From Chromobacterium sp. ATCC 53434 (GTDB taxonomy: Bacteria > Pseudomonadota > Gammaproteobacteria > Burkholderiales > Chromobacteriaceae): 64,000 bases of DNA. Numbering within the stretch: position 1 is the stretch's first letter; each line of letters begins with the position of its first letter. The notes below the pieces were generated by a model, which ran no database searches, was not told the DNA's origin, and saw nothing but the letters and a program-made list of their open reading frames with translations. The DNA lies in contig NZ_CP025429.1 of assembly GCF_002848345.1 (NCBI RefSeq), positions 248,001-312,000 on the forward strand. The letters are read 5' to 3'. The position numbers and the translations under genes were made by a program. Positions 17,186 to 26,058 of the stretch are shown piece by piece.

Positions 17186-17755
17186 TCAGCCGTCCTTGTG
17201 CCGGCTTTTCCTGTCGGGCGGATCGGCTTTGAGAAACAGCGCGTCGGTTTCCTCTTCCAGCACGCCGCCGGTCAGCATCAGCGGCCGGTAAAACGTCGAG
17301 GAACGCGCGACGCGCTCGGCGGGAATCAGGATCTGGTTATATCCGGTCCTGATCAGGCCGTTGATCGAGGTGCCCCACACCACGCGGGGGATGCCGGACC
17401 ACATGATCGCCGACATGCACATCGGACAGGGCTCGGCCGTGGTGTACAGCGTCGTTTCGCCAAAACCCCGGTTGCCGTGGCGCTGGCAGTAGTTTTGAAT
17501 CGCCGCCATCTCGCCGTGCAGAAACGGTATGGCGCCGATATCGTTCACGCCTTCGGCCAGAACGCGGCCGCTTTCCTCGTGAACGATGACGGCGCCGAAT
17601 GGATAATGCGTGTTTTGCCGCGCCTGCTTGATCGCCAGGCGCATGAAGTCCTGGTGGCGGGCCCGCCGCTCGGGCGGCGGGACGGGCGAGGCGGAGGCGG
17701 CTCGCGCATAGAGCCATGCGGCGGCGCTGCCCAGCAACATGGTGCGACGGTCCAT
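17186..17755 (-). CDS. exported nucleoside/guanine deaminase-like protein
   Basis: 189 aa. A zinc cytidine-deaminase fold: H-G-E in FLHGEMAAI and P-C-P-M-C in TTAEPCPMCMSAI give the catalytic Glu and Zn ligands, and the neighbouring IMWSGIPRVVWGTS fits the guanine deaminase/TadA group. Unusually it begins MDRRTMLLGSAAAWLYARAASA, a twin-arginine type signal with an Ala-x-Ala cleavage site, so the enzyme should act in the periplasm or outside the cell. Substrate unknown. The 214 bp upstream to the next gene show nothing distinctive. Confidence 0.8.
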   Translation of the reverse strand: MDRRTMLLGSAAAWLYARAASASPVPPPERRARHQDFMRLAIKQARQNTHYPFGAVIVHEESGRVLAEGVNDIGAIPFLHGEMAAIQNYCQRHGNRGFGETTLYTTAEPCPMCMSAIMWSGIPRVVWGTSINGLIRTGYNQILIPAERVARSSTFYRPLMLTGGVLEEETDALFLKADPPDRKSRHKDG

Positions 17756-17969
17756 GGTGTAGCTCCGATGAGGTTTTCAGCAAGGGGGCTGCGCGGCGCG
17801 TGCGGGGAATGCGCCTGCGGGCCGGCTGATCCAGCCTCGATGAATATATCGGTTTCCGAATAGTCCGCATCTGATTAATCATCATCCAATAGATGACATG
17901 GCGGCACAGGCGAGACCGGGCGCGACGCCCGGGCGGGGAGGGAAGGGATTCGAGTCTTTCCCGGCGTCG

Positions 17970-18677
17970 CTAGGCGCCGAGTTGTTCCGCCAGCTCCAGC
18001 AGGTCGCCGGCCACCCAATCCCAGTCTTGCTCGGCGGCGAGATCGGTTTGCTGATCCGGGCCGAATTCGCGCGGCCGGGCGACGAAGGCGGTTTGCAGCC
18101 CGCATTGGCGGGCGGCGGCGAGATCGCCGTTGTGGGCGGCGACCAGGCAGATCCGCTGCGGCGGCAAGTCCAGCAGTTCGGCGGTGCGCAGATAGGCCCG
18201 CGGCTGCGGTTTGTAGGCCTGGGCCGCTTCGGCGCCGAGTATCGCGTCCCACGGCAGGCCGGCGTGCTTGGCCATGTTCAGCAGCAGGCTGGTGTTGCCG
18301 TTGCTGAGCGTGGCGATGATGTAGCAGGCCTTCAGGCGGGACAGTCCGGCCACGCTGTCCGGCCACGGCTGCAGCCGGTGCCAGGCGCGGTTCAGCCATT
18401 GCAGCTGGTCCTCGCTCACCGAGGACGGGTCGATGCCGAAGGCCGGCAGCGTGGCCTCCAGGTTCTCGCGGTGCAATTGGTCCAGCGGGGTGAACGGGCG
18501 GCGGCCGGCGCGCACCACGTCCATCGCCGGCACGTAGCGGCTGCGCCAGGCGTCGGCGAAGGCGTAGGCGTCCTGTCTGGCGCCGGGATGGCGCTGAAGA
18601 AAGACCGCGGCGTCTCGCGCGACGCCCTCGCGCCAGTCCACCACGGTGCCGAACACGTCGAAAAGCAGCGCGTCCAT
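17970..18677 (-). CDS. HAD-family hydrolase, haloacid dehalogenase type II-like
   Basis: 235 aa. Nucleophile Asp in DALLFDVFGTVVDW (residue 7), cap domain to about 95, LSNGN as motif II, YKPQPRAY as motif III, and VAAHNGDLAAARQCGL where the usual acidic motif IV is VAAHxxDL. This is the pattern of L-2-haloacid dehalogenases, though many such proteins are phosphatases. The ATG at 18677 lies 2 bp after the superoxide dismutase stop, so it is co-transcribed with it. The longer frame upstream overlaps that gene and is rejected. Confidence 0.8.
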   Translation of the reverse strand: MDALLFDVFGTVVDWREGVARDAAVFLQRHPGARQDAYAFADAWRSRYVPAMDVVRAGRRPFTPLDQLHRENLEATLPAFGIDPSSVSEDQLQWLNRAWHRLQPWPDSVAGLSRLKACYIIATLSNGNTSLLLNMAKHAGLPWDAILGAEAAQAYKPQPRAYLRTAELLDLPPQRICLVAAHNGDLAAARQCGLQTAFVARPREFGPDQQTDLAAEQDWDWVAGDLLELAEQLGA

Positions 18678-18679
18678 GT

Positions 18680-19384
18680 TCAGGCCCTCAGGTTGCGCTG
18701 CGCGAATTCCCAGTCGATCAGCTTGTCCAGCACCGCGTTGACGTAATCGGCCCGGCGGTTCTGGTAGTCGAGGTAGTAGGCGTGCTCCCACACGTCGACG
18801 TTCAACAGCGGCGTCAGGCCGGCGGTGATCGGATTGTCGGCGTTGCCGGTTTTCACCACGCGCAGCTTGTCGCCATCCTGCACCAGCCAGGCCCAGCCGC
18901 TGCCGAACTGGGCGATGGCGGCGCCGGCCAGCTGCTGTCTACAGGCGTCGACGCTGCCGAAGGAGGCTTCTATCCTCTCGCGCAGCGCCTGCGGCGGGAC
19001 GCCGCCGCCGTTGGGCCGCATGCTGCGCCAATAGAAGGTGTGGTTCCACAGCTGGGCGGCGTTGTTGAACACGGCGGCGTCGCCGGACGGGCCGTAGGAG
19101 CGGGTGACGATGTCCTCCAGCGGCAGGTCGGCGTAGTCGCGGCCGGCGATCAGCTTGTTCAGATTGTCGAGATAGGCCTTGTGGTGCTTGCCGTAATGAA
19201 AGCCTATGGTGCGGGCCGATATCACCGGTTCCAGCGCGTTGTCGGCATAGGGCAGCGGCGGCAGCGCGTGCGCCGACGAGGCGTGGGCGAGGCCGGGCAG
19301 CGCGGGGAGGGCGAGGGCGGCGAGCGTGCCGGCGGTGGCGAGCAGGAAGCCGCGGCGGCTCAGTTCGGTGGGCAGGTCGGACAT
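18680..19384 (-). CDS. Tat-exported Fe/Mn superoxide dismutase
   Basis: 234 aa. The first 36 residues are a twin-arginine signal ([27 protein letters not shown]). The mature domain is a complete Fe/Mn SOD: His in [14 protein letters not shown], His in QLWNHTFYW, and D-x-W-E-H in [21 protein letters not shown]. It dismutates superoxide outside the cytoplasm. Most Fe/Mn SODs are cytosolic and bacteria usually export Cu/Zn SOD, so the exported form is notable. The start at 19384 has GGAG 7 bp upstream. Confidence 0.9.
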   Translation of the reverse strand: MSDLPTELSRRGFLLATAGTLAALALPALPGLAHASSAHALPPLPYADNALEPVISARTIGFHYGKHHKAYLDNLNKLIAGRDYADLPLEDIVTRSYGPSGDAAVFNNAAQLWNHTFYWRSMRPNGGGVPPQALRERIEASFGSVDACRQQLAGAAIAQFGSGWAWLVQDGDKLRVVKTGNADNPITAGLTPLLNVDVWEHAYYLDYQNRRADYVNAVLDKLIDWEFAQRNLRA

Positions 19385-19538
19385 GGCGATCTCCAGAGGA
19401 GGCGCCGCGCGCGGAAGGCGCGCGGCGTCGATGCCGGCATGCAAGCACGGTTCGCGCCGCCTGCGCCATCGCCATGGCAGGATGGACAGGTGGCGGAACA
19501 AACCGCCGGGCCGCGGCGCCGGCGGTCCAAGTCGGCGC

Positions 19539-20009
19539 TTAGCGCAGGTTCAGCGCCTTGGCGGCGTGGCGCACCTCATCGGACAGCTGGACATCCTGGC
19601 CTATCACCTCGGTCCAGTGGCCGTGCTGCAGGAAGGCGTAGCGGGCGCGCGAGCCGTTTTCGGCCTGCCAGCCGCCTTTCAGGTGGCCGTCGAAGTGGAA
19701 GTCCTCGCCCAGCAGCGAGTGCGACTGCTGCTGGCCGTGCTGGGCTTGCGCCTGCAGCAGGTTGTGGCCGGCCAGGAACAGCTCGATGCCGCTGCCGATT
19801 TCCTCGAAACTGCCTTGCACCGCGGTCTTGAACACCAGCGGTTGCTGGGTGGCGTGGGTGATCACGGCCTCGCCGCTGACGCGGCGCGCCGGCGGATAGA
19901 CCGACAGCCGAAGTTGCAGATTGTAGCCGCCGGCGACGCCCGGCTTGAAGATGTTGTAGCTGACGATGAACAGTCCGGACTTCTGATCGCGATCCAGTTG
20001 GTTGGCCAT
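19539..20009 (-). CDS. DUF1842-like protein
   Basis: 156 aa, no signal peptide and no membrane segment. The opening [40 protein letters not shown] is what I recall of the DUF1842 family, small beta-rich proteins of unknown function in Burkholderia, Vibrio and relatives. The ATG at 20009 was chosen because the upstream extension lacks conservation features. It is divergent from tpx across 281 bp. Confidence 0.6.
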   Translation of the reverse strand: MANQLDRDQKSGLFIVSYNIFKPGVAGGYNLQLRLSVYPPARRVSGEAVITHATQQPLVFKTAVQGSFEEIGSGIELFLAGHNLLQAQAQHGQQQSHSLLGEDFHFDGHLKGGWQAENGSRARYAFLQHGHWTEVIGQDVQLSDEVRHAAKALNLR

Positions 20010-20290
20010 ATTAGGACTCCTTGGTGAAATCGGATGACAGTTGACGGCGCCGGTAAGCGCGCGTCCCGGGTGCCTCTTTCGCGGCGCCACGGTAGCGGCG
20101 CCACCCGCACTTTATATAACGAATAAAAATAAAAATCGCCGTCATTTAGATCAGTTTGGAATTTTGGTGCGCATGGGGACGGTAGGCCGCCAACAGGTAG
20201 CGACGGCAACCATGCAGGGGGCGGGGTTGAATTTCGCCGTCTTTGCCCCACACTATCGCGGTCGACAACCAAGCAATGAGGAGCATTGAG
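20010..20290. promoter_or_regulatory. AT-rich divergent promoter region
   Basis: The space between the DUF1842-like gene and tpx contains an unusually AT-rich segment (20112-20160). A weak tpx promoter TTGAAT (about 20227) with CACTAT (about 20250) can be seen. No known regulator site is recognised. Confidence 0.3.
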
Positions 20291-20788
<498 letters not shown>

Positions 20789-20812
20789 GCGTCTTCGATT
20801 CCTGCTCGACCC

Positions 20813-20845
20813 AGCCGGCTGCGATTGCAGCCGGCTTTGTTTTTG
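20813..20845 (+). terminator. tpx terminator
   Basis: AGCCGGCTGC (20813-20822) and GCAGCCGGCT (20827-20836) with a GATT loop, followed by TTGTTTTT. Confidence 0.92.
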
Positions 20846-20870
20846 GCCATGCGCTCGCCTCCTTGTTGTT

Positions 20871-20889
20871 ATTGATAATCGTTATCAAT
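20871..20889. promoter_or_regulatory. Fur box upstream of chaN
   Basis: ATTGATAATCGTTATCAAT is a perfect dyad with the GATAAT-type half sites of the Fur consensus, 38 bp before the ChaN start. Iron repression of the downstream gene is expected. Confidence 0.85.
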
Positions 20890-20926
20890 TAATATTCCGG
20901 CTTTGGAAACCAATCAAGGCGGAAAA

Positions 20927-21772
20927 ATGATGAGGCGATGGATGGCGGCGATCGCGTTGCTGGCGGGTTTGAGCGCTTGCGCGACGCAACCGGCGGCAAG
21001 GCCGGAGGGCGCGCCGGCGGGGCGCATCGTCGAAACCGCCGGCGGCGGGACGCTGAGTCCGGAGCAACTGCTGGCCAGGCTGGCGCCGGCGGACATGCTG
21101 TTGCTTGGAGAAAAGCACGACAACCGCCATCACCACCGGATAGAGGTCTGGCTGGCGCGGGGCCTGGCCGCCAGCCGGCCGCAGGGCAGCGCGTTGCTGG
21201 AGATGCTGACGCCCAGCCAGCAGCCCCGGGTGGACGAGGTAAAGGCCTGGCTGCAGGGCGATCCGGCGGTGCGCCCGTCGCGTGTGCAGGAACTGGTGGC
21301 CTGGCAGGCCGGCTGGCCGTGGGCGCTGTACGGCGAGCTGGCGATGACCTTGCTGCGCGCGCCGTATCCGCTGTTGGCGGCCAATCTGGACCGGGATCAG
21401 ATGCGCGCCTATTACCTCAGCCGCGAGCGGCCGCAGGGCCGGGCCACCCGCGATCCGCGGGCGGCGAGCCGGCTGGAGGAGGTGATACGCAGCGAGCACG
21501 GCGGCAAGATGGACGACGGCATGATGGCTTCGATGCTGGCGGTGCAGCAGCAGCGCGACCGCCGGATGGCCGAACGCTTGCTGGCCGCGCCGAAGCCGGC
21601 GCTGCTGATCGCCGGCGCCTACCATGTACGGCGCGATGTCGGCGTGCCGCTGCACCTGGCCGACCTGGCGCCGGGCCGTTCCGCCGCGGTGCTGGTGCTG
21701 GCCGAGGAGGGGGCCGGACTGGGGCGGGAACAGGCCGACTATGTCTGGTATACCGCCGCGGATGGCGAATGA
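20927..21772 (+). CDS. ChaN-family heme-binding lipoprotein
   Basis: 281 aa (tandem ATG codons at 20927 and 20930). Lipobox LSAC near residue 18. The family core is present: MLLLGEKHDNRHHHRIEVWLARGL, LLEMLTPSQQP, and the C-terminal IAGAYHVRRDVGVPLHL. ChaN of Campylobacter binds paired hemes in an iron-regulated outer-membrane uptake system. It is preceded by a Fur box and followed by a second one before exbB, so both transcription units answer to iron. Confidence 0.82.
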   Translation: MMRRWMAAIALLAGLSACATQPAARPEGAPAGRIVETAGGGTLSPEQLLARLAPADMLLLGEKHDNRHHHRIEVWLARGLAASRPQGSALLEMLTPSQQPRVDEVKAWLQGDPAVRPSRVQELVAWQAGWPWALYGELAMTLLRAPYPLLAANLDRDQMRAYYLSRERPQGRATRDPRAASRLEEVIRSEHGGKMDDGMMASMLAVQQQRDRRMAERLLAAPKPALLIAGAYHVRRDVGVPLHLADLAPGRSAAVLVLAEEGAGLGREQADYVWYTAADGE

Positions 21773-21800
21773 ACGGACATGAATTGTTTCTATTCTGTTA

Positions 21801-21827
21801 ATTGATAATGATTATCATTAATGATAA
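21801..21827. promoter_or_regulatory. Fur box upstream of exbB-exbD-tonB
   Basis: TTGATAATGATTATCATTA followed by ATGATAA gives overlapping Fur hexamers very close to the 19-bp consensus, 35 bp before the ExbB start. Confidence 0.9.
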
Positions 21828-21861
21828 AGTGGGACACCTCCACCCACACAGCTAGTCATTG

Positions 21862-22635
21862 ATGAAGCCCAGTACTCGTTTCAGGCCGTTGCCCGGCATC
21901 GCAGGCAGCGGCCTTTCGCTTTATTCGGTCCATGCGCAGGCCGCGCAGCCGGTTGCCGGCGCTGGCCTGTCGCCGCTGGCGATGTTCGTCGCCGCCGATC
22001 CGGTGGTGAAGGGCGTGATGCTGGCCTTGCTGGCCGCCGCCTTCGCCTGCTGGCTGGTGTTGCTGGTCAAGGGCGCGGCCCTGTGGCTGGCGGCGCGGGA
22101 AGGCCGCCGCGGCCATGCTGCGCTGGCCGGAGCCGCGACCTTGGCCGACGCCGACGGACGCGTCCAGCCGTTGCCGGCCCACGGCCTGGCGCGCAGCCTG
22201 CTGCGCGAGGTGGACGCCGAGATCGCCCAGTCGGCCGCCGACGCGCCGCGCGACGCCTTGCAGGCGCGCGCCGCGTTCCGGCTGGAGCAGGCGCAGAGCG
22301 CGCGGGCCCGTTCGCTGGCGCGCGGCGTCGGCCTGTTGGCCACCATAGGCGCGGTGGCGCCCTTTGTCGGCCTGTTCGGCACCGTGTGGGGCATCATGCG
22401 CAGCTTCGCCGGCATCGCCGCCAGCGGCAATACCAGCCTGGCCAGCGTCGCGCCCGGCATCGCCGAGGCGCTGCTGGCCACCGCCGTCGGCCTGGTGGCG
22501 GCCATCCCGGCGGTGGTGATCTACAACCTGTTCAGCCGCTGGCTGCAAGGCCACAAGGGTTTGCAGCAGCAGGTGGCCGGCCAGTTGCTGCTCTTGCTCA
22601 GCCGCGAGCTTGACACGCGCGCGGCGGGGCGCTGA
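21862..22635 (+). CDS. exbB: ExbB proton-channel protein
   Basis: 257 aa, MotA/TolQ/ExbB family. An N-terminal signal-like hydrophobic start (1-30) precedes three membrane helices (about 50-75, 155-180, 200-220). The segment [29 protein letters not shown] and later [22 protein letters not shown] are the family signatures. It forms the pentameric proton channel that energises TonB. Chosen start: ATG 21862, since the preceding in-frame codon is TTG. Confidence 0.93.
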   Translation: MKPSTRFRPLPGIAGSGLSLYSVHAQAAQPVAGAGLSPLAMFVAADPVVKGVMLALLAAAFACWLVLLVKGAALWLAAREGRRGHAALAGAATLADADGRVQPLPAHGLARSLLREVDAEIAQSAADAPRDALQARAAFRLEQAQSARARSLARGVGLLATIGAVAPFVGLFGTVWGIMRSFAGIAASGNTSLASVAPGIAEALLATAVGLVAAIPAVVIYNLFSRWLQGHKGLQQQVAGQLLLLLSRELDTRAAGR

Positions 22636-22638
22636 GCG

Positions 22639-23055
22639 ATGGGCGGCTTTCCTTCCGGCGGCGGCGACGAGCTGGCCGAACTGTCCGAGATCAACGTCAC
22701 GCCGTTCATCGACGTGATGCTGGTGCTGCTGATCATCTTCATGGTGGCCGCGCCCTTGTCCAGCGTCGATCAGAGAATCGAGTTGCCGGCCTCCAGCGCC
22801 AAGCCGGCGCCGCGGCCGGACAAGCCGCTGATCGTCACCTTGCAGCCGGACCGCAGTCTGCTGTTGGGCGAGAAGGCGGTGCCGCTGGCGCGCTTGGGCG
22901 CGGGGCTGGACGCCGCCACCGGCGGCCGCCGCGACACCCCGCTGTTTTTCCAGGCCGATCGCGCCGCCGCGTATGAGGACGTGATGGCGGTGATGGACGC
23001 CTTGCGCGCCGCCGGCTATCTGCAAGTCGGCCTGGTGGGCAGGGAGGCCGGTTGA
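22639..23055 (+). CDS. exbD: ExbD energy-transduction protein
   Basis: 138 aa, one membrane helix near the N-terminus. INVTPFIDVMLVLLIIFMV carries the conserved proton-carrying Asp. The periplasmic domain starts after VAAPLSSVDQRIELP. It lies 3 bp after exbB and overlaps tonB in TGATG. Confidence 0.94.
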   Translation: MGGFPSGGGDELAELSEINVTPFIDVMLVLLIIFMVAAPLSSVDQRIELPASSAKPAPRPDKPLIVTLQPDRSLLLGEKAVPLARLGAGLDAATGGRRDTPLFFQADRAAAYEDVMAVMDALRAAGYLQVGLVGREAG

Positions 23056-23801
23056 TGGCCGCCGCCGAGCGCAGGCCGCTGCCGGTGGTCGGCTGGGGCA
23101 GCGGCGCGCTGCTGTTGGCGCTGTTGCCGCTGGTCTGGGCATGGCAGCTGTTGCCGAAGGCGGCCACGGCGTCGCCGCCGTCCCAGGCGGCGGTGGTGCA
23201 GCTGGTGGCCTTGCAGGTGCGCGCGCCGACACCGGAGGCGGACAAGCCGGTGGCGCAACAGCGGCAGATGGCCACCGCCGCGTCCCGCGCCCGCGCCGGC
23301 GAGCGCGCGCCGGTGAAGCTGGCCCGCAGCGACGAAGCCAGGCAGAGCGTGGCCTTGCAGGCGCGGCGCGATGGCGCGCCCGCTGAAACCGATGCGGACA
23401 GCGCCAGCCGCGCGGCGAAGAGCGCCGAATCGGCGTCGTCGGCCAGGGCGCCGCAGCGCGCCGACGACACCGCCGCCGCAGAGAACAGCGACGGCAGCGC
23501 CCGCAACGCCGATTGGGAGGGCCGGGTTTTGGGCCATCTCGCTAGACACAAGCGCTATCCGGAAGACGCGATCAGCCGCCGCCGCGGCGGCGTCGCCAAA
23601 GTCGAAGTGACGCTGGACGCCGGCGGGCGGGTCAGTAGCGCCAGCCTGGCGGCCGGCAGCGGCACGCTGTCGCTGGACCGCGAGGCGCTGGCGGTGCTGC
23701 GCCGCGCGCAACCGCTGCCGGCGCCGCCGCCGGAGCGTCTCAGCGGCGGCCAGATCCGCATCGTGTTGCCGATACATTTTGACCTGAACCAGGCCGGTTG
23801 A
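23055..23801 (+). CDS. tonB: TonB protein
   Basis: 248 aa. An N-terminal anchor helix (about 14-32, with the conserved interface to ExbB), a long Ala/Arg/Lys/Asp periplasmic linker (about 50-150), and the C-terminal TonB domain (WEGRVLGHLARHKRYPEDAISRRRGGVAKVEVTLDAGG ... ALAVLRRAQPLP). Unlike many TonBs the linker lacks Pro-Glu/Pro-Lys repeats. It transmits the proton motive force to the outer-membrane receptor encoded two genes downstream. Confidence 0.92.
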   Translation: MAAAERRPLPVVGWGSGALLLALLPLVWAWQLLPKAATASPPSQAAVVQLVALQVRAPTPEADKPVAQQRQMATAASRARAGERAPVKLARSDEARQSVALQARRDGAPAETDADSASRAAKSAESASSARAPQRADDTAAAENSDGSARNADWEGRVLGHLARHKRYPEDAISRRRGGVAKVEVTLDAGGRVSSASLAAGSGTLSLDREALAVLRRAQPLPAPPPERLSGGQIRIVLPIHFDLNQAG

Positions 23802-23820
23802 CCGGCCGCCGCGAGCGACG

Positions 23821-25917
23821 ATGAACCCTATTCTTTCCTTTGCCGCATTGGCGGGCCTCTGCCTGTGCGCCGCGCTGGCGCGCGCCGACGCGCCGCCCCG
23901 GGCGGATGTCCGGCCGCAAACTTTCAGCGCCCACGGCGACACCCGCGTCGATCCCTATGCCTGGCTGCGCGACGACAGCCGCAGCCGGCCGGAAGTGCTG
24001 GCCCATTTGCAGGCGGAGAACCGTTACGCCGAGACGCTGCTGGCCGATCAGCAGCCGCTGCGCGACACGCTGCTGGCGGAGATGCAGGCGCGCAGCACCG
24101 GCGGCGAGGCCTCGCTTCCCTATGCGGAAAACGGCTGGGAATACCGCGAACGCTACCCCGAGGGCGCGCAGCAGCCGGTGTACGAGCGCCGGCCGCTGGC
24201 CGGCGGCGCGTGGCGGACGGTGTTGGACGCCGCAGAGCGGGCGAAAGGCAAACGCTACTATCGGCTGGGCGGCTGGCAGCTGTCGCCGGACGGGCGCTAT
24301 TTGGCGGTGGCCGAGGATGTCCGCGGCGATGGCGCGCAGCAACTGGCGCTGCGCGATCTGGCCAGCGGCGAGTGGCTGCCGCTGGCCGACCGCAAGGCCG
24401 GGACCGAGATGGTCTGGTCCGCCGACGGCCGCGCGCTGTGGTATGTCGGCGTCGATCCGGACACCTATCGCTCCAGCCGCGTCTACCGTCATGCGCTGGA
24501 CGGGCAGGACGACGCGCTGGTGTACGAGGAGAAGGACGAGGCCTACACCGTCAGCCTGTCTTCCAGCGCCTCGCGCCGCTACGCGCTGATCGCCGTCGCC
24601 GGCAGCGACAGCAGCGAGGCCTGGCTGCTGGACGCGCGCGATCCGGCCGCGCCGGCCAAGTTGTTCGCCGCGCGCCGGCCGGGGCGCGAATACTATCTGG
24701 ACCATTACCGCGGCGCCTTCTATCTGCGCGCCAATCCCGACCCGGCCGGCTTCGGCCTCTATCGCAGCGCCGCGCCCGGCGCGGAGTGGCGCGCGCTGAT
24801 CGCGCCCGGCGCCGATGCCGAGGTGGAAAGCTTCCTGCTGCTGAAGCGCCATCTGATCGTCAAGGAGCGCCGCGACGGGCTGAGTCGGGTGCGCGCGATC
24901 GCCTGGCGGGGCGGTGCGAGCCGGACGCTGGCGCTGCCGGACCCGGCCTACCGCGTCTGGTTCGACCGCAATCCGGACCCGGACAGCGGGCGGCTGCGCT
25001 ACCGCTACTCGTCGCTGAGCACGCCGACCTCCACCTGGGAGTGGAACCTCGCCAACGGCAAGACCCGCGCGCTGTGGCAGCCCCGGCTTGCCGGCTACCG
25101 CGCCGCCGACTACCGCAGCGAGCGGCTGTGGATGCGCGCCCGCGACGGCGAGCGGGTGCCGGTGTCGCTGGTCTACCGCCGGGGCCTGCTGGCCAAGGGC
25201 GGCAATCCGCTGCTGCTGTACGGCTACGGCGCTTACGGCATGGCGATGGACGCCGCCTTCAGCGCGCCGAGGATCAGCCTGCTCGATCGCGGCTTCGTGT
25301 TCGCCATCGCCCACGTGCGCGGCGGCGGCGAGCGGGGCCGGCGCTGGCATGAGGCCGGCCGGCTGGCCAACAAGCAGAACAGCTTCAACGACTTCGTCGA
25401 CGCGGCCCGCGAGCTGGCGAGGCTGGGCTATGCCCGGCCGGACCAGCTGTACGCGATGGGCGGCAGCGCCGGCGGACTGCTGGTCGGCGCGGCCCTGAAC
25501 CAGGCGCCGGGGCTGTTCCGCGGCGCGGTGGCCCAAGTGCCCTTCGTCGACGCCTTGTCCAGCATGCAGGATGCGTCCTTGCCGCTGACGGTGGGCGAGT
25601 ACGGCGAATGGGGCGACCCGGCCGACGCCGACGCCTATCGCCGCTTGCGCGGCTACAGTCCGGTCGACAACGTCGGCGCCGGACCGTATCCGCATTTGCT
25701 GGTGACCGCCGGCCTCAACGACCGCCAGGTGCCGTACTGGGAGCCGGCCAAGTGGGTGGCGCGGCTGCGAGAGCGGCAATGGCCGGGCCAGCAGCTGGCG
25801 TTGATCACCGAGATGGACGCCGGCCACCGCGGCCAGGCCGGCCGCGTGTCTCGGCTGGCGGCCAACGCCCGCGAATACGCCTTTTTGTTGACCCTGTCCG
25901 GCTGGCGCGAGCCGTGA
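23821..25917 (+). CDS. exported S9A oligopeptidase (oligopeptidase B-like)
   Basis: 698 aa with a signal peptide (about 1-22, cleavage after ALARA). An N-terminal seven-bladed propeller (about 60-400) precedes the alpha/beta-hydrolase domain. The triad is S549 in AMGGSAGGLLVG, D634 in GLNDRQVPYWEP and H669 in DAGHRGQAGR. The PYAWLRDDSR motif near residue 45 is typical of prolyl oligopeptidases and oligopeptidase B. It cleaves short peptides; export would place it in the periplasm. It lies 19 bp after tonB and before the receptor gene, so it is probably in the Fur regulon. Confidence 0.88.
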   Translation: MNPILSFAALAGLCLCAALARADAPPRADVRPQTFSAHGDTRVDPYAWLRDDSRSRPEVLAHLQAENRYAETLLADQQPLRDTLLAEMQARSTGGEASLPYAENGWEYRERYPEGAQQPVYERRPLAGGAWRTVLDAAERAKGKRYYRLGGWQLSPDGRYLAVAEDVRGDGAQQLALRDLASGEWLPLADRKAGTEMVWSADGRALWYVGVDPDTYRSSRVYRHALDGQDDALVYEEKDEAYTVSLSSSASRRYALIAVAGSDSSEAWLLDARDPAAPAKLFAARRPGREYYLDHYRGAFYLRANPDPAGFGLYRSAAPGAEWRALIAPGADAEVESFLLLKRHLIVKERRDGLSRVRAIAWRGGASRTLALPDPAYRVWFDRNPDPDSGRLRYRYSSLSTPTSTWEWNLANGKTRALWQPRLAGYRAADYRSERLWMRARDGERVPVSLVYRRGLLAKGGNPLLLYGYGAYGMAMDAAFSAPRISLLDRGFVFAIAHVRGGGERGRRWHEAGRLANKQNSFNDFVDAARELARLGYARPDQLYAMGGSAGGLLVGAALNQAPGLFRGAVAQVPFVDALSSMQDASLPLTVGEYGEWGDPADADAYRRLRGYSPVDNVGAGPYPHLLVTAGLNDRQVPYWEPAKWVARLRERQWPGQQLALITEMDAGHRGQAGRVSRLAANAREYAFLLTLSGWREP

Positions 25918-26058
25918 GCTTGGCCTTACCCCGCCGCCGGCGGGGCGGACCGCCCCGCATGACCGCTGTCCCCACGCCCCTCTCCTGTTCCGTGCTGTCC
26001 GAACGCGTGCGCCCCTGGCAGGGCGGTTCGGACAGCGATCACTTTGGAGAGTCAGGCA

